Positions 41,944 through 51,202 of a stretch of DNA of 59,104 nt are shown here, piece by piece. Source of the DNA: Deltaproteobacteria bacterium (GTDB lineage: Bacteria; Desulfobacterota; Desulfobulbia; Desulfobulbales; JAJRZW01). The stretch's first letter is position 1. Each line of letters opens with the position of its first letter. The position numbers were made by a program, and so were the translations under genes. Location: positions 1 to 59,104 of the forward strand of contig JAJRZW010000007.1 in the NCBI GenBank assembly GCA_024275015.1. Reading direction: 5' to 3'. The notes below the pieces were generated by a model. That model made no database searches, was not told the DNA's origin, and was given only the letters and a program-made list of their open reading frames with translations.

Positions 41944-44445
41944 ATGGCCGGTATCGCCCATGTCCTGAGTATTGCCAAACAGGCCCTTCTGGCGCATCAG
42001 CTCGCGGTTGACGTTGCCTCCCACAATATTGCCAATGTTGATACCCCGGGATACACCCGTCAGGCCCTGATGATTGGGGCGAATCAGTCGACCCCCACCG
42101 GGGTCGGGATTCTCGGCGGCGGGGTAAGGGCCGAGTCGATCAACCGCAATTATGATCGTTTTATTGTCCAGCGCCTTGCCGCGCAGCAATCGCAGCTGTC
42201 AAATATTGAAGCTCAGAAACAGTCGCTCAAGGTGGTGGAGACCATTTTCAACGAGGCCGGCGATTACGGCCTGAATACGGTTATGAACAAGTTTTGGCAG
42301 AGCTGGAACGACCTTGCCAATGCCCCTGATATTCTTGCCAGTCGGCAGAGCGTGGCTCAGTCCGGTGAACTGGTCAACGATCAGCTTCATTATATGGATT
42401 CCGCGGTCGCCAATGCCAAATACGATATAAGCTCAAACCTCGACGCCGCTATCAGTGACATAAATTCGTTGTCGGAACAAGTGGCGCGGATCAACAAAGA
42501 GATCAACAGTACGGAAACCGATGAACACCAGGCCAATGATCTGCGGGATCAGCGGGATCAACTGGTACAGAACATCTCGAAATATCTTGACGTCTCCTAT
42601 TTCGAGAGCGGCAATGGCCAATATTCCGTCCTCCTGAGTGACGGTCATCCCCTGGTGGACGGGGTTGAGCAGTGGAATCTTGACTGGCTCAATAACAGCC
42701 TCCAATGGTTGAGCGTAAACAGCGATGGTCGGGCGCTTGCCCTTGACGTCGGTAGTGGGGCTGGTTTAGGGGGTAAAATTGGAGGCTGGCTTGAGATCAG
42801 GGGTAAGCTTGATGGGAATAATCCCCAGAATTTTCTCGGTCGCCTGAACGCCATGGCTAATTCGCTGATCCGTGAGGTCAATCAGCAATTTTCCCAGGGG
42901 GTGGGAATGGAGCCGATCAGTGACACCCTGATCAGCCAGGAGGTGGCACCGAATACCGTCCACCTTGCCTCCACCGTCAGCACCACTTATGCCACCCAGG
43001 ATATCGACGCCGGGGCGATCAGGATCAATGACCGTCCGGTTGGACATATCGACGGTTCGGCGGTGGTAAACGGTCTGGCCATGGGCAAGGCTGCCAGCGC
43101 GGTCGATGCCATAAACAATGCCTATGCCGGGGTGAAGGCCCGCCTCACCACCCAGGTCGCGGGTCCGGCGGTGACCCCTATGGTCGCCGGCGATAACGGC
43201 AACGTGGTCAGTTTCACGGTCAACGGCGTCGCGGTTAATTACACCGTCACCGTACCCGGTGACGACAACGCCGCCACTATGGCGGGCAATCTTGTTACCG
43301 CGATCAATAACGCCATAACCGCCTATAATACCGACCCCGCCACGGCCCCGGACATGACCATCCAGGCGGTGGTCGGCGACGGCACCAACGGCGGCGCATT
43401 TAACAGCGTGATTCTTAAAAACACCAACCAGGGCGATGAATCACCCATTGTCGTATCCGGGATCGACACCACTGACGCCACCGAGGTCAAGATCGGCCTT
43501 GTCGACGGCGCTTATAACGCGGATTCCGGTCATAATACCGGTGAAATCAGTATCTTCAGTGAAAAGCCTTTTGACGTGGTTGCCGGCACCGACGACCTCT
43601 GGCTTGACCATCTCGGCATGGGCGGCGGTCTTACCGCTGACGACGCCGCCGGCGATGGCAAGTTTTCTTACGCCTATACCGATCCCGGCGGCATCAGTAA
43701 TGCGCTTGTGGGTTATTATTACGCCGATGATCTTGATACCTATAATAAAGACTTCAATATCTGGATCTATAACAGCGATAAGACCCTGGCGGTGGCCGCG
43801 CCGGTCAAGGTGTCCATTGACCGCGCCTGGACCCTGCAGGACGTCGCCGACGCCATCAATGTCGCGGTCACCAACACAAGTGGCGGCCCGGCCTGGCTCT
43901 CGGCGTCGGTGGAGAATAACCGCCTGAAACTGGCTCCCGACGCAAATCATTCCTTCGCCTTTGGCGGCGACTCCACCAATTTCCTCCAGGTGGCGGGGAT
44001 CAACACCTTCTTTACCGGTCATGATGCCTCTGATATCGGGATCTCAAGCGATATCAGCAATGATCTGTCGAAGATCGCCGCCGGTACCGTTACCGCTGAC
44101 GGCGAGATTTTTCATGGCGACAACTCCAACGCTATTCTGGTCAGTCAGATCGAAACCAATGAGAACGTTGGTTTTACCGGTAGTTCCGCCACCACCATCA
44201 ATGATTTTTATAATTCCCTGGTCAGCGAGATCGGCACTGACACCCGTACCGCCAACCGTGATTACGAATATAACACTCTGGTGCAGAATCAGCTCCAGGG
44301 CCTGCGCGACGAGACCAGCGGTGTTTCCCTTGACGAGGAGATGGCCAACCTGATTATGTTTCAGCAGGCTTATACTGCCGCGGCCAAGCTTATTTCAACA
44401 TCCGACGAGATGCTGAAGAGCCTGCTCGACAGCGTGAGAAGGTAG
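41944..44445 (+). CDS. flgK: Enlarged flagellar hook-associated protein 1 (FlgK)
   Basis: 833 residues, against about 550 in enterobacteria. Conserved ends: N-terminal VASHNIANVDTPGYTRQALM and VVETIFNEAGDYGLNTVMNKFW; C-terminal GVSLDEEMANLIMFQQAYTAAAKLIS. Between about residues 353 and 690 is an inserted region with GDGTNGGAFNSVILKN, GDESPIVVSG and HNTGEISIFSEKPFD, which recurs twice in FlgL next door. Such insertions should be surface-exposed on the hook-filament junction. First junction protein; GAGGTATGAGAAA upstream gives a ribosome-binding site. Confidence 0.92.
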   Translation: MAGIAHVLSIAKQALLAHQLAVDVASHNIANVDTPGYTRQALMIGANQSTPTGVGILGGGVRAESINRNYDRFIVQRLAAQQSQLSNIEAQKQSLKVVETIFNEAGDYGLNTVMNKFWQSWNDLANAPDILASRQSVAQSGELVNDQLHYMDSAVANAKYDISSNLDAAISDINSLSEQVARINKEINSTETDEHQANDLRDQRDQLVQNISKYLDVSYFESGNGQYSVLLSDGHPLVDGVEQWNLDWLNNSLQWLSVNSDGRALALDVGSGAGLGGKIGGWLEIRGKLDGNNPQNFLGRLNAMANSLIREVNQQFSQGVGMEPISDTLISQEVAPNTVHLASTVSTTYATQDIDAGAIRINDRPVGHIDGSAVVNGLAMGKAASAVDAINNAYAGVKARLTTQVAGPAVTPMVAGDNGNVVSFTVNGVAVNYTVTVPGDDNAATMAGNLVTAINNAITAYNTDPATAPDMTIQAVVGDGTNGGAFNSVILKNTNQGDESPIVVSGIDTTDATEVKIGLVDGAYNADSGHNTGEISIFSEKPFDVVAGTDDLWLDHLGMGGGLTADDAAGDGKFSYAYTDPGGISNALVGYYYADDLDTYNKDFNIWIYNSDKTLAVAAPVKVSIDRAWTLQDVADAINVAVTNTSGGPAWLSASVENNRLKLAPDANHSFAFGGDSTNFLQVAGINTFFTGHDASDIGISSDISNDLSKIAAGTVTADGEIFHGDNSNAILVSQIETNENVGFTGSSATTINDFYNSLVSEIGTDTRTANRDYEYNTLVQNQLQGLRDETSGVSLDEEMANLIMFQQAYTAAAKLISTSDEMLKSLLDSVRR

Positions 44446-44457
44446 GGAGGGGAGAAG

Positions 44458-47400
44458 ATGCGGGTGACCATGCGAACCATAAATGCCAATATTCTCGGTA
44501 ATCTCAATCGTATTACCGATTCCCTTGATCAGATTAATAAACGGATATCTTCGGGGAAGGAGATCTCCAGGCCCTCCGATAACCCGGTGGGGCTGGCAAG
44601 CGCGCTTTCCCTGCGTTCAAGCCTGAGCCAGCTCACTCAGTACCAGGAAAATATTTCCTATGGCCGCAATTTTGCCAACGGTTCCGAGAACGCGTTGACC
44701 AAGATCAAGGAACAGGTGATGCGGGCTCATACCCTGGCCCTGCAGTATATCAATCCCTCGATGAGTGCCGGGAACCGGTCCCTTGGGGCCGAGGAGATCA
44801 GGGGGCTGTATGACCAGACCCTGGCCCTGGCCAATACCCGGATCGAGGGCAAGTATATTTTCGGCGGTTATCGCACCACCGGTTATAACGATGTAGAGCC
44901 GACCCCGTTTGTAAAAGACCAGCTGGACGGCCATCGGATCAACGGCGCTGATTTTTCCCCGGCAGCGACAAACCTTACCGGCACGGTCGCCAACGCGGCC
45001 ATTGCCGCCGGTGACCTGGCGATCAACGGCACGGTCACCGGGGTTATCAATACCGCCGCGGCGGTAAACGGTCTTAATATGACCAAGGCCTTTAACGCCA
45101 GGGCCGCCATCACCGCCGCCGACCCGACGGTGAGCGTAAAACTCACTACCCTGACCAGTGGCGGAGCGTCAGGGGCTGATACCGCCGATCTGGTTGATTC
45201 CAATATTCTTTTTTATCTCAACGGCACTGCGGTCAACGTTAATATTGCCGACGGCTCCAGCGCCGCCGTGGTGGTCGGCGCCACCATAAGCGCCATCAAC
45301 GCCCGCACCGGCGATACCGGGGTCATTGCCCTGGCCGGTGACGGCACAAACGGTGGCGCGGCCGGAACCATTGTGCTTCAAAATTCCAACCCCGGGGATG
45401 AATCAAGTATCAGTATCAGCGGTTATACCGTGGTCGCCGGCGACGCGGTCACCGGTCTGGGTAATTTTACCCAGGCGGTGGATGCCGGCCACAATACCGG
45501 GCAGATCAGTATCAGCTCAGCCGCCGCTTTTACCCTTTCCAGTCCTAACAATCCGAGTGATGATGCGGTATTGGCCTCCCTCGGCCTTGGCGGCGGCGGG
45601 GTCGGATTTGCCGATGACGCCGCTGACGGTATTCTCACTTTTGGTTCAGCCATAACCGCCGGCAGCCTTCTGGTCAACCGTTACGATGTCGGGGCCACTG
45701 TAAGCGACGGGGTATCTGATGTTCTGGCCGATGTCAGTGCCGGGGCCAAGGCCGCTTTGATCAATAACGCTTATGACACCACCGGGGTCGCGGCAGTGGT
45801 GACCCCGGCCTGGCATACCGCGTCCCAGGCGGTTAATTCCGGGAGTGAGAAGGGTTTTCTTACCGGAATATTGAACGGGACCGCCATTGCCGCCGGTGAT
45901 CTGGCAATTAACGGTATCGCTCTCGGCCCCATAAATACCGCGGCGGCCGCCAACGGCCTTTATATGCAGACCGCGGCCAACGCCAGGGCCGCCATTGATC
46001 AGACCGCGGCCCAGACCGGGGTATATGGTCATCTTACCACCCTGATCAGCGGCGGCGCGGCCGCGGCCGGAACCATTACCAACGTCAGTTTTAGTCTCAA
46101 TGGAGTGGCTGTCGCCTTTACCACCAGCAGCGATCCCGCCGGTGACGTTATCAATGCCATCAACGCCGTCAGTGCTCAGACCGGGGTCGAGGCAGTGATC
46201 GGCAATGGTACAAACGGTGGCGCCGCTGGTACCGTTGTGCTCAGGAACCAGGTAAGCGGTGATGAATCAAATATCGTCATCAGCGGTTATAACGGCGGCG
46301 CCGGCACCGCGACTACCGGTCTTGGCAATATAAGCCAGGGGGCCGACGCCACCCATAACACCGGCGGGATATCCTTTTCTTCCAACGCCGCCATCAAGAT
46401 CAGCAGCCCCAACAACTCAAACGACGACTCCATCCTCAACGCCCTTGGCCTTGGCGGTGGCAAAAATTTGACCGGGGTTGACAACGACCAGCCCTTTGAC
46501 GGCATGATCGATTACGGTTCCACCCCGAGATTTCTTGCAGGTGGTGATCTGGTCATCAACGGCATTGATATCTTTACCGTCCCGACCCTGGTTATGGAAG
46601 GCGACCGTAATAACGCCATGGTCAACGCCATCAACGCCAAAACCGCTCAGACCGGGGTGACCGCCGGGCGCGACAGTCTTGGAAAACTGATTCTGACCGC
46701 GGTTGACGGTCGTAATCTCCATGTCCGGACTTCGGCCCGGGGCGAGGATGTCAGCCACCTCAACGGAGCCAGTCCGTCCGCGGCCGGCGATAAGGTCTAT
46801 TTCGGTTCCGTGTCCCTGAGCGGCGGTCTTGAGTTTACCCTTGAGTCGCCCCCCACCGTTGATGGTTATGAGGCCGGGCTTATCGCCATGGGGATGAGCG
46901 GCGGCAGCGCGGTTACCGGAGAGGCCGCCGATGTTGCCGGTGACGGGGTGGTGCAGGTCACGAGTATTATCAAGGAGACGGGCCAGGTCCGTTATAACGG
47001 CGACCGAAAAAATGATTTCTCCGTCCGCATAGGCAGCCGTTCCACCCTTGAGGTGAGTAAAAACGGCAAGGCCGCCATCCTTGACACCGGCGTTTTTTCC
47101 GGGCTGAAGAAATTCGAGGACGCCCTCAGGGGGGAAAATTTCCGCGAGGTCAAGGGATCGTTGCAGGTGGCCGACACCGCGGCCACCCTGGCAAGTCTCA
47201 ATACCGGTTTTGATAGTGACAATTACTTCAAAGACGGGACTTTCCGGGTAACGGTGAGTGACAACAGCTACAGCCCGGCGCGGGATATGAGCGTGGCCAT
47301 CGGCGTTGACATCGACAACGATACCTTTGCCGATGTCGCCGCGAGGATCAACGGGATCCCCGGGCTGTCGGCGAGCTGGGACGCAGACGGCTACCTGACG

Positions 47401-47772
47401 GTAAAGACCGATGATCAGAGCCGCTACAGCGTTAAGCTCAGTGACGAGAGCGGTAATTTCCTCGAACGGGTGGGGGTAAACTTTGATCAGATGCAGGTTC
47501 AGGCGATCAGCCAGGCCCTTGGCGGCCTTGAGACCATGCAGGATACCCTCACCACCCAGGTCTCCGATTTCGGTGCCCGGTCCAACCGTATTGATGTTCA
47601 GGCCACTATTTTTTCTGATTTAAAGGTAACACTTAAGGAGAATCTGTCCGAAAAGCAGGATACAGACATTACCAGGGCGATTATGGATCTGCAGGCTAAA
47701 CAGTTGGCCTATCAGGCCGCCCTCAAGTCCGCGGCCCAGACGATGCAGATGAGTCTGGTGAATTTTTTGTAA
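44458..47772 (+). CDS. flgL: Giant flagellar hook-associated protein 3 (FlgL)
   Basis: 1104 residues, more than three times the usual ~320. N-terminal NRITDSLDQINKRISSGKEI and C-terminal DLQAKQLAYQAALKSAAQTM with LVNFL form the D0/D1 core. In between lie two tandem copies of a ~220-295-residue unit, each starting AIAAGDLAING (DNA 44998 and 45883) and containing GDGTNGGAAGTIVL-type, GDES and HNTGQISIS/GGISFS blocks. A third GDLVINGIDI-type flagellin-IN segment follows near 46540. No frameshift is seen. It joins filament to hook. Expected to be exported with FlgN. Confidence 0.9.
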   Translation: MRVTMRTINANILGNLNRITDSLDQINKRISSGKEISRPSDNPVGLASALSLRSSLSQLTQYQENISYGRNFANGSENALTKIKEQVMRAHTLALQYINPSMSAGNRSLGAEEIRGLYDQTLALANTRIEGKYIFGGYRTTGYNDVEPTPFVKDQLDGHRINGADFSPAATNLTGTVANAAIAAGDLAINGTVTGVINTAAAVNGLNMTKAFNARAAITAADPTVSVKLTTLTSGGASGADTADLVDSNILFYLNGTAVNVNIADGSSAAVVVGATISAINARTGDTGVIALAGDGTNGGAAGTIVLQNSNPGDESSISISGYTVVAGDAVTGLGNFTQAVDAGHNTGQISISSAAAFTLSSPNNPSDDAVLASLGLGGGGVGFADDAADGILTFGSAITAGSLLVNRYDVGATVSDGVSDVLADVSAGAKAALINNAYDTTGVAAVVTPAWHTASQAVNSGSEKGFLTGILNGTAIAAGDLAINGIALGPINTAAAANGLYMQTAANARAAIDQTAAQTGVYGHLTTLISGGAAAAGTITNVSFSLNGVAVAFTTSSDPAGDVINAINAVSAQTGVEAVIGNGTNGGAAGTVVLRNQVSGDESNIVISGYNGGAGTATTGLGNISQGADATHNTGGISFSSNAAIKISSPNNSNDDSILNALGLGGGKNLTGVDNDQPFDGMIDYGSTPRFLAGGDLVINGIDIFTVPTLVMEGDRNNAMVNAINAKTAQTGVTAGRDSLGKLILTAVDGRNLHVRTSARGEDVSHLNGASPSAAGDKVYFGSVSLSGGLEFTLESPPTVDGYEAGLIAMGMSGGSAVTGEAADVAGDGVVQVTSIIKETGQVRYNGDRKNDFSVRIGSRSTLEVSKNGKAAILDTGVFSGLKKFEDALRGENFREVKGSLQVADTAATLASLNTGFDSDNYFKDGTFRVTVSDNSYSPARDMSVAIGVDIDNDTFADVAARINGIPGLSASWDADGYLTVKTDDQSRYSVKLSDESGNFLERVGVNFDQMQVQAISQALGGLETMQDTLTTQVSDFGARSNRIDVQATIFSDLKVTLKENLSEKQDTDITRAIMDLQAKQLAYQAALKSAAQTMQMSLVNFL

Positions 47773-47880
47773 CCCACCGGGGGTGGAATAAAACTTGAGA
47801 ACTTACCCTGTTTGCTGATAGGTTGACGAAGTATGCGCATATCCGCGTGGAGTCATCTTGAACGCAAATGGAGGTAAAAA

Positions 47881-48123
47881 TTGCTGATTCTGTCACGCAA
47901 ACCCGGCCAGAGCCTGGTTATCGCCGGCAATATCCGGGTCAAGGTCCTCGATAGCGAAGGTGGACGGGTCCGGTTGGGGATTGATGCTCCGGCCGAGGTC
48001 GAGGTCCATCGGGAAGAGATTTTTGCGATGATCAGCGAGGCCAATGTCATGGCCGCGACCGGTACTCCGGCAGACCTTGACCGGGTTGACGAGCTGATCA
48101 AAGGGCAGAAGAAAAAGTCCTGA
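47881..48123 (+). CDS. csrA: Carbon storage regulator CsrA
   Basis: 80 residues. A TTG start with GGAGG 6 bases before. MLILSRKPGQSLVIAGNIRV and GIDAPAEVEVHREEI are hallmark sequences; Arg44-type residues are kept in VHREEI. The dimer binds GGA-loop RNA and represses translation, in flagellates often of flagellin mRNA. It is followed by fliW, its protein antagonist. Tail is Lys-rich (KGQKKKS). Confidence 0.95.
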   Translation: MLILSRKPGQSLVIAGNIRVKVLDSEGGRVRLGIDAPAEVEVHREEIFAMISEANVMAATGTPADLDRVDELIKGQKKKS

Positions 48124-48205
48124 ATCCGGGCGCGACCGGCAGCGGTCTGTATGTGCCGCCGGCAATCGTACTCAGCGGGGAAAGATGATTTCAAGAGGAG
48201 AAGAT

Positions 48206-48703
48206 ATGGGCCAGACAGCGGTATCAGCGGCCGGACACGGCAACAAATTCTCCGCCGTTGGAGTGGAGGCGGAAACGATTCATGTTATGACCAGCCGTTT
48301 CGGCGAGGTCGAGGTAAGAAGTGATGCGGTGGTCACCATGGCCGCTCCGGTTCTCGGCTTCCCCCAGGCGCGGCATTATTTTTTAAAGCGCCATCATGAC
48401 AATTCTCCCCTTTTGTGGTTTCAGGCCATTGAAGACCCGGATCTGGCCTTCGTGGTAATCGACCCTGCCTATCTCGTAGCTGGTTATCGTCCGGAAGTCA
48501 GACCCCCGGTACTCGAGGCCTTGGCCGTAGTCGAGTCCGCGTCCCTTGATGTCCTGGTCATTCTTTCCATTCCTTCCGGAGGCAAGGGTGTAATCACCGC
48601 TAATCTCATGGCGCCGCTGCTGTTGAACAGCGAAGACCGGCTCGCGGCTCAGGTCCTGCTTGATTCCGGTAAGTACGATTGCCGCTGGCCGGTTCCCGGG
48701 TGA
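48206..48703 (+). CDS. fliW: Flagellar assembly factor FliW (CsrA antagonist)
   Basis: 165 residues from the ATG at 48206 (AGAGGAG upstream; an in-frame ATG at 48185 is also possible). TSRFGEVEVRSDAVVTMAAP, LGFPQARHYFLKR, SPLLWFQAIEDPDLAFVVID and MAPLLLNSEDRLAAQVLLD are typical. FliW binds CsrA until flagellin is secreted. It is longer than Bacillus FliW at its N-terminus. Together with CsrA it closes the flagellar block. Confidence 0.92.
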   Translation: MGQTAVSAAGHGNKFSAVGVEAETIHVMTSRFGEVEVRSDAVVTMAAPVLGFPQARHYFLKRHHDNSPLLWFQAIEDPDLAFVVIDPAYLVAGYRPEVRPPVLEALAVVESASLDVLVILSIPSGGKGVITANLMAPLLLNSEDRLAAQVLLDSGKYDCRWPVPG

Positions 48704-48732
48704 GCCAGGGGGAGTGACCTCCGGGTCGCGAA

Positions 48733-48811
48733 CTTCCGGCCAACCTTTCGATATAAAATCGAAAGGTGCGTCCATGCACAGCAACCAGCCCGTTTTTCAA
48801 CGGACTGTTAA
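48733..48811 (-). repeat. Family A element, truncated (A10)
   Basis: Retains CCTTTCGAT / ATCGAAAGG (a compact 9-bp stem in place of stem 3), GTGCGTCCATGCACA and the CAGCCCGTTTTTCAACGGAC end. Lies between convergent fliW and the SpmAB gene. Confidence 0.7.
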
Positions 48812-48889
48812 GCCGTCATAAGACAGTTATGCCGAAAGGTATTTCACAAAACGAGTTGGACAAAGTTTGCCAGGTGGTTGCCGGTTCTC

Positions 48890-48927
48890 CGGAAATCGTC
48901 GGAGACGCCGCCGCGGGGAATTGTTTT
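48890..48927 (+). repeat. Family D extragenic repeat, fragment (copy 4)
   Basis: CCGGAAATCGTCGGAGACGC, CGCCGCGGGGAATTG and TTTTGAGACTGTCAA resemble 7684-7735. It is partial. Confidence 0.5.
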
Positions 48928-48976
48928 GAGACTGTCAATTTTTTGTTGCGGTTTACGCAGGGAGGGATCTCCCGCT

Positions 48977-50278
48977 TCAGGAATAAAAAATCCGACACAC
49001 CGTGACCGAGGCGATGATCCCGGCGGCGTCGGCGCACAGGGCCGCGGGCAGGGCGTGGCGGGTCTTTTTTATGCCGATGGCGCCGAAATAGACCGCGAGC
49101 ACATAAAAGGTGGTTTCGGTTGAGCCTTGCATGGTCGAGACCAGGAACGAGAGGAAACTGTCCGGCTCGCGGCTGACGATTTCGCTCATCAGGCCAAAGG
49201 CGCCGGAACCGGAAAGCGGTCGGAGAAATGCCATTGACAACGCCTCGGCCGGCATCCTCATTTTGTTGGTCAGAGGCGCAAGCACGGATATGGCAAAGTC
49301 GATGGCGCCGCTGGCCCGGAGCATGCCGATGGCGACGAAGATCGCGACCATGAACGGGATGATCTTGACCGCGGTGGTGAAACCCTCGGTGGCGCCTTCG
49401 GTCAGGCTCTCGTACACCTTCACCCCCCGCAGGTAGCCGAAGATCAACAGGGAACAGATGATGATCGGCACCAGCCAGGCGGATATATTGGCGATGAGAC
49501 CGGTGAAGTTTTCCGGCGCCGGCGCCTTGATTCCCCGATAGATCATGGCCGCGGCAAAGAGGGCGGCAAAGGCGGTGATCATCAGGCGTCCGACCTGACC
49601 GACCATGAACGATGTTGTGTTCCCTTCTTTTTTTTCCAGCGTTTTTTCTGCAAATCGCGTTGCCGCAAGACTTGGATCCGGCCCCCGGGCCAGCATCCGC
49701 GCGGCAATGATCGCCACCGCGGTGGAACAGGTGGTGGCGATGAGCGAGGGGATGAGAATTCCGGCCGGGTCATGGGCCCCGGCCGCGGCCCGGACGGTTA
49801 TTACTCCCAACGGCAGGAGGGTGACGCTTGAGGTGTTGATCGCCAGGAACTGGCACATGGCGTTGGTGGCCGTACCCTCTTCGGCGGCAAGTTTGTCCAG
49901 TTCCTGCATCGCCTTGATCCCCATGGGGGTAGCGGCGTTGCCGAGGCCCAGGGCGTTGGCGGCCAGGTTCATGATCATCGCGCTCATGGCCGGGTGTTCG
50001 GCCGGAACCTCGGGGAAGAGCCGGGTCATCAGCGGCCGCATCGCCCGGGCGATGAGTCTTAGCATCCCCCCGGCCTCGGCCACTTTCATGATCCCCAGCC
50101 ACAGGGCCATGGGGCCGATAAGGGAAATGGCCAGGGTGACCGCGCCCTTGGCGGAATCAAAGGATGCCCTGGTCAGGGCGTCCATGCGGCCGGTAAATGC
50201 GGCGGTGAGGGTGGCGATGAGGATCATCCCCAGCCAGATGATGTTTATCGCCGCCGGTTTTGCTTCTTTTTCAGGCAT
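48977..50278 (-). CDS. SpmA-SpmB fusion, nucleoside-recognition (Gate) domain membrane protein
   Basis: 433 residues with about ten hydrophobic segments. The first half matches spore maturation protein A (FDSAKGAVTLAISLIGPMAL, AMIMNLAANALGLGNAATPM, FLAINTSSVTLLP). The second half matches SpmB (YESLTEGATEGFTTAVKIIP, AFLRPLSGSGAFGLMSEIVS, STMQGSTETTFYVLAVYFGA). In Bacillus these are separate proteins for spore-core dehydration; fused and unfused homologues are common in non-sporulating Gram-negatives, where they may transport an unknown solute. The ATG at 50278 is followed upstream by repeats, so it looks monocistronic. Confidence 0.9.
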   Translation of the reverse strand: MPEKEAKPAAINIIWLGMILIATLTAAFTGRMDALTRASFDSAKGAVTLAISLIGPMALWLGIMKVAEAGGMLRLIARAMRPLMTRLFPEVPAEHPAMSAMIMNLAANALGLGNAATPMGIKAMQELDKLAAEEGTATNAMCQFLAINTSSVTLLPLGVITVRAAAGAHDPAGILIPSLIATTCSTAVAIIAARMLARGPDPSLAATRFAEKTLEKKEGNTTSFMVGQVGRLMITAFAALFAAAMIYRGIKAPAPENFTGLIANISAWLVPIIICSLLIFGYLRGVKVYESLTEGATEGFTTAVKIIPFMVAIFVAIGMLRASGAIDFAISVLAPLTNKMRMPAEALSMAFLRPLSGSGAFGLMSEIVSREPDSFLSFLVSTMQGSTETTFYVLAVYFGAIGIKKTRHALPAALCADAAGIIASVTVCRIFYS

Positions 50279-50321
50279 TTTTCTCTTCCGTCATGGATTT
50301 ATATATCTGCTGTCAGTTCTT

Positions 50322-50461
50322 TAACAGACCGTTGGAAAAGCCATTCATGGCTTTTCCAACTCCGGTTGGCCAAAACAAGTTCCGGCTAACCTCTCGATTT
50401 CACCGGGGTTTTCAACCAGGCAAAATCGGCGGCGCGTGGACGGTTTTTTCAACGGACGGAT
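50322..50461 (-). repeat. Family A element, near full length (A11)
   Basis: TAACAGACCGTTGGAAAAGCC at the outer end (written in part), stem 4 GGTTGGCCAAAACAAGTTCC and stem 3 GATTTCACCGGGG / CAGGCAAAATC. The second hairpin is shortened. It lies upstream of the SpmAB gene. Confidence 0.75.
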
Positions 50462-50537
50462 AGACCATTTGTCCAATGTAAACCGTAAAACATAAACCGT
50501 AAACCGGGGGGAAATGCGGTCGCGCGGGGAAACGAAT

Positions 50538-50571
50538 AAAAAAAGCCGTCGGGGAAGGTCTCACCGGCGGC
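50538..50571 (-). terminator. Terminator downstream of flgM
   Basis: On the minus strand GCCGCCGG and CCGACGGC (one mismatch, 9-11-base loop) are followed by seven T. A T-run on the other side may make it bidirectional. The 435-bp gap 50279-50713 otherwise holds A11, A12 and the tandem AAACCGTAAA motif near 50480. Confidence 0.6.
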
Positions 50572-50593
50572 GGATTTTTTGTCTGTATCGTAC

Positions 50594-50650
50594 CAGCCCG
50601 TTGAAAAACGGTTGCTGGAAAAGCTGGGACGGTTTTTCCAGCCGTCTGGA
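50594..50650 (+). repeat. Family A element, internally deleted (A12)
   Basis: CAGCCCGTTGAAAAACGG joined directly to TGGAAAAGCTGGGACGG and TTTTTCCA: the two ends without the three middle hairpins. Confidence 0.65.
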
Positions 50651-50713
50651 AACAGGCCGTGTTTTTTAACTGGTGCCTGTCCATATTCTGGACAGACAGT
50701 GACTGACGCTATG

Positions 50714-51022
50714 TCAGAGGTTTTCTTCCATGAACGAGGCGATCATCTTGTCGGCGATCTTGCTGGGATCGATTTCATAGGTGCCGGATTCGATCCGCTC
50801 CTTTACCTCACTGACCTTGTCGGCGCGCACATCCGGGGTCTGGTTGATGGTTTTGTGTATCGCGGCGGCGTCGCGGGTGGAAGCGGAGATTTGCACCCGG
50901 TCACCGGAGCTGCCGCCGGTCTCGGCCCGTATCCGTTCGCCACTGGCGCGACCCGTGTTTTTGCGCGACTCAATCCGGGAGCTGTCTCCCTTCATCTGCG
51001 GGGCGATTCCGGTCAGTTTCAT
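50714..51022 (-). CDS. flgM: Anti-sigma-28 factor FlgM
   Basis: 102 residues, mostly polar and probably disordered in the N-terminal half. The C-terminal sigma-binding region VRADKVSEVKERIESGTYEI then DPSKIADKMIASFMEENL is characteristic. FlgM holds FliA inactive until it is exported through the completed hook. The gene stands alone behind a strong sigma-28 promoter, which makes an autoregulatory loop. The nearest strong ribosome-binding site is ~20 bases away (GGAGG), with a small GCCGTgtaaACGGC hairpin between, which may bring it closer. Confidence 0.9.
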   Translation of the reverse strand: MKLTGIAPQMKGDSSRIESRKNTGRASGERIRAETGGSSGDRVQISASTRDAAAIHKTINQTPDVRADKVSEVKERIESGTYEIDPSKIADKMIASFMEENL

Positions 51023-51090
51023 CTTAAGTGCCGTTTACACGGCCCTCCATAAGGTTGCTTGGCAGGTACTTGCATTTTTTTCTAATTTCT

Positions 51091-51117
51091 TTATCGGCAA
51101 CCTTAACGTAAACCTTA
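51091..51117 (-). promoter_or_regulatory. Sigma-28 (FliA) promoter of flgM
   Basis: On the minus strand TAAGGTTT-N11-GCCGATAA, one mismatch from the consensus TAAAGTTT-N11-GCCGATAA, 69 bp before the flgM ATG. Confidence 0.88.
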
Positions 51118-51202
51118 ATTTTTTTTTACAAAAAAATATTCCTGAATCCGTGAGTGTTCGAGATCGGGTCGGATGCAAGGAGGTAGCCATGTTGATAATA
51201 CT

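Noticed and set aside
50470-50510. Tandem AAACCGTAAA motif after the SpmAB upstream region
   Set aside because: Only two or three short degenerate units; too little to call an origin or iteron array.
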